DNA from: JBJXDT01 sp046153505 | GTDB lineage: Bacteria > Pseudomonadota > Gammaproteobacteria > Burkholderiales > Methylophilaceae | Assembly: GCA_046153505.1 (NCBI GenBank) | Contig: JBJXDT010000056.1 | Location: 1-16,844 of the forward strand | DNA: 16,844 bases | Reading direction: 5' to 3' | Part shown: positions 16,121 to 16,844 of the stretch, piece after piece | How positions within the stretch are numbered: position 1 is the first letter of the stretch | Layout: the number at the start of each line of letters is the position of its first letter | Made by a program: the position numbers and the translations under genes | Notes under the pieces: generated by a model | Database searches by the model: none | What the model saw: only the letters and a program-made list of their open reading frames with translations | What the model was told of the DNA's origin: nothing

Positions 16121-16474
16121 ATGGCAAATGACCCCAACAAATACAAAAAAAATGCGAATATCAAACCTGACACGCTGATGCACACGATTACTTCGGTTGG
16201 CTCGATGTTGTTGATGTTAATAGGCATAATTGGCCTAGCGAATGAGTTTTTTAAGGAAAATGGGCTAATTAAAAGAATTTTTGGCTGGCTGTTCGATTCC
16301 ACAACGCACATGGCTTTTATTCCCGTGATTATGTTGGTGTTATGGCTTCTAAACAAATGGGTTTCTACACCTGGAAAAGATGAAACCAAGAAAAGTGGCA
16401 ACTTACCGATGTATTTAATGATGGGGATTGGCGCATATTATATTTATCGCTTGCTTACGACAGGCGGATTTTAG
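16121..16474 (+). CDS. Small integral membrane protein, function unknown
   Basis: A 117-aa protein with a basic, Asn-rich N-terminus (residues 1-17), then three hydrophobic helices (about 23-41, 65-81 and 96-113) separated by charged loops (FFKENGLIKR, VSTPGKDETKKSG). An AGGAAC Shine-Dalgarno element lies 8 bases before the ATG, one of the better ribosome sites in the window. I do not recognise the family. It begins 25 bases after nlpD on the same strand and is followed by a terminator, so it is probably the last gene of the surE-pcm-nlpD transcript, in the position often held by rpoS. Confidence 0.75.
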   Translation: MANDPNKYKKNANIKPDTLMHTITSVGSMLLMLIGIIGLANEFFKENGLIKRIFGWLFDSTTHMAFIPVIMLVLWLLNKWVSTPGKDETKKSGNLPMYLMMGIGAYYIYRLLTTGGF

Positions 16475-16490
16475 GTCAAAACATAACAAC

Positions 16491-16517
16491 AAGCCGCTAA
16501 TTTAAGCAGCTTTTTTT
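16491..16517 (+). terminator. Intrinsic terminator between convergent transcripts
   Basis: A hairpin AAGCCGC/GCAGCTT (one C-A mismatch, 8-base loop) is followed by a run of seven T (16511-16517). It ends the plus-strand transcript 16 bases after the stop of the small membrane protein gene. On the minus strand it could also act for the convergent thioredoxin gene, but the T-tract on that side is poor. Confidence 0.7.
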
Positions 16518-16529
16518 AAAGTACTGGGA

Positions 16530-16844
16530 TTATTTCTGCTTAGCTGCTTCTGCAGCATAATGTTCATGTACGACTGACATATCACGCTCACGTGCCCATT
16601 TAATAATCGCTTCTAATGCTGGTGCGCCAATTTCTCCCACTTGCGTATGTATACCCGCTTGGTCGCGAATCACTAAAATACCTGGTATCTGCGCCACTTC
16701 AAAATAATCACTAATTTCAGGGTCAGCCTCGGTATTCACCATGCCAAATACAATATCAGGGTTTGCATTAGAGGCAGCTTCAAACGTTGGTGAAAATGCC
16801 ACACATGGCTCGCACCATGGCGCCCAAAAATCCACTATCACAAA
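16530..16844 (-). CDS. Thioredoxin-family protein, N-terminus beyond the window
   Basis: The C-terminal 105 codons of a thioredoxin-fold protein; reading continues to the right edge, so the real start lies outside. The visible part begins FVIVDFWAPWCEPC, the core beta strand and redox motif of thioredoxins, with CEPC in place of the usual CGPC. The cis-proline is in QIPGILVIRD. Helix 4 (GAPALEAIIKWARE) and a charged tail ending HYAAEAAKQK follow. It is expected to perform disulfide exchange or reduction in the cytoplasm; no membrane segment is visible in the part seen. A GTG near the edge could be taken for a start, but the strand before VDFWAPWC would then be cut. It is convergent with the nlpD-side transcript. 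Confidence 0.85.
   Translation of the reverse strand, partial: FVIVDFWAPWCEPCVAFSPTFEAASNANPDIVFGMVNTEADPEISDYFEVAQIPGILVIRDQAGIHTQVGEIGAPALEAIIKWARERDMSVVHEHYAAEAAKQK

Noticed and set aside
16839..16841. GTG near the right edge as the start of the thioredoxin gene
   Set aside because: The frame stays open to the edge and a thioredoxin needs an N-terminal strand and helix before the WCxPC strand, so the gene is partial.

Overview
The window is chromosomal core-metabolism DNA from a Gram-negative proteobacterium. Four things point to the Betaproteobacteria: a HutC-type GntR regulator at a TCA-cycle locus, the surE-pcm-nlpD order, a DUF2069 protein beside wrbA, and E. coli-like SdhC/D/A/B sequences. 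The moderately AT-rich base use and a succinate/fumarate/malate module ending in a malic enzyme suggest the methylotrophic family Methylophilaceae (Methylotenera-like). That placement is inference. No mobile element, CRISPR array, tRNA or rRNA was seen, gene density is very high, and no gap without a gene exceeds 185 bases.

Left half, minus strand (1-10538). A partial membrane protein gene lies at the left edge. It is preceded on the same strand by acnB, with a strong hairpin terminator between them. Upstream of acnB, reading in transcription order, the genes are a HutC-type GntR regulator, a short malic enzyme, sdhC, sdhD, sdhA, sdhB, sdhE, a class I fumarase, a small exported EF-hand protein and acnB. 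From gntR to the fumarase the gaps are 27 bases or less and three junctions are 4-base ATGA overlaps, so this looks like one operon. Its products convert succinate to fumarate to malate to pyruvate. AcnB can also act in the methylcitrate cycle in many proteobacteria, so the cluster could serve as the lower half of that cycle. This is inferred, because prpB and prpC are not in the window.

Centre (10539-10723). The divergent gntR/purB intergenic region holds a perfect 12-bp palindrome with extra half-sites, and a good extended -10 promoter so close to the gntR ATG that the transcript may be leaderless.

Right half, plus strand (10724-16474). purB, wrbA, a HugZ-family flavin/heme-type protein, a DUF2069 membrane protein, surE, pcm, an nlpD-type lipoprotein and a small membrane protein form a tight run with ATGA and TAATG overlaps, closed by a hairpin terminator. 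A convergent, truncated thioredoxin-family gene lies at the right edge. rpoS, which often follows nlpD in proteobacteria, is absent at this position. Most genes are conventional housekeeping genes. I did not find a clearly new biological system. The most notable points are the composition and control of the sdh-fum-malic enzyme operon.
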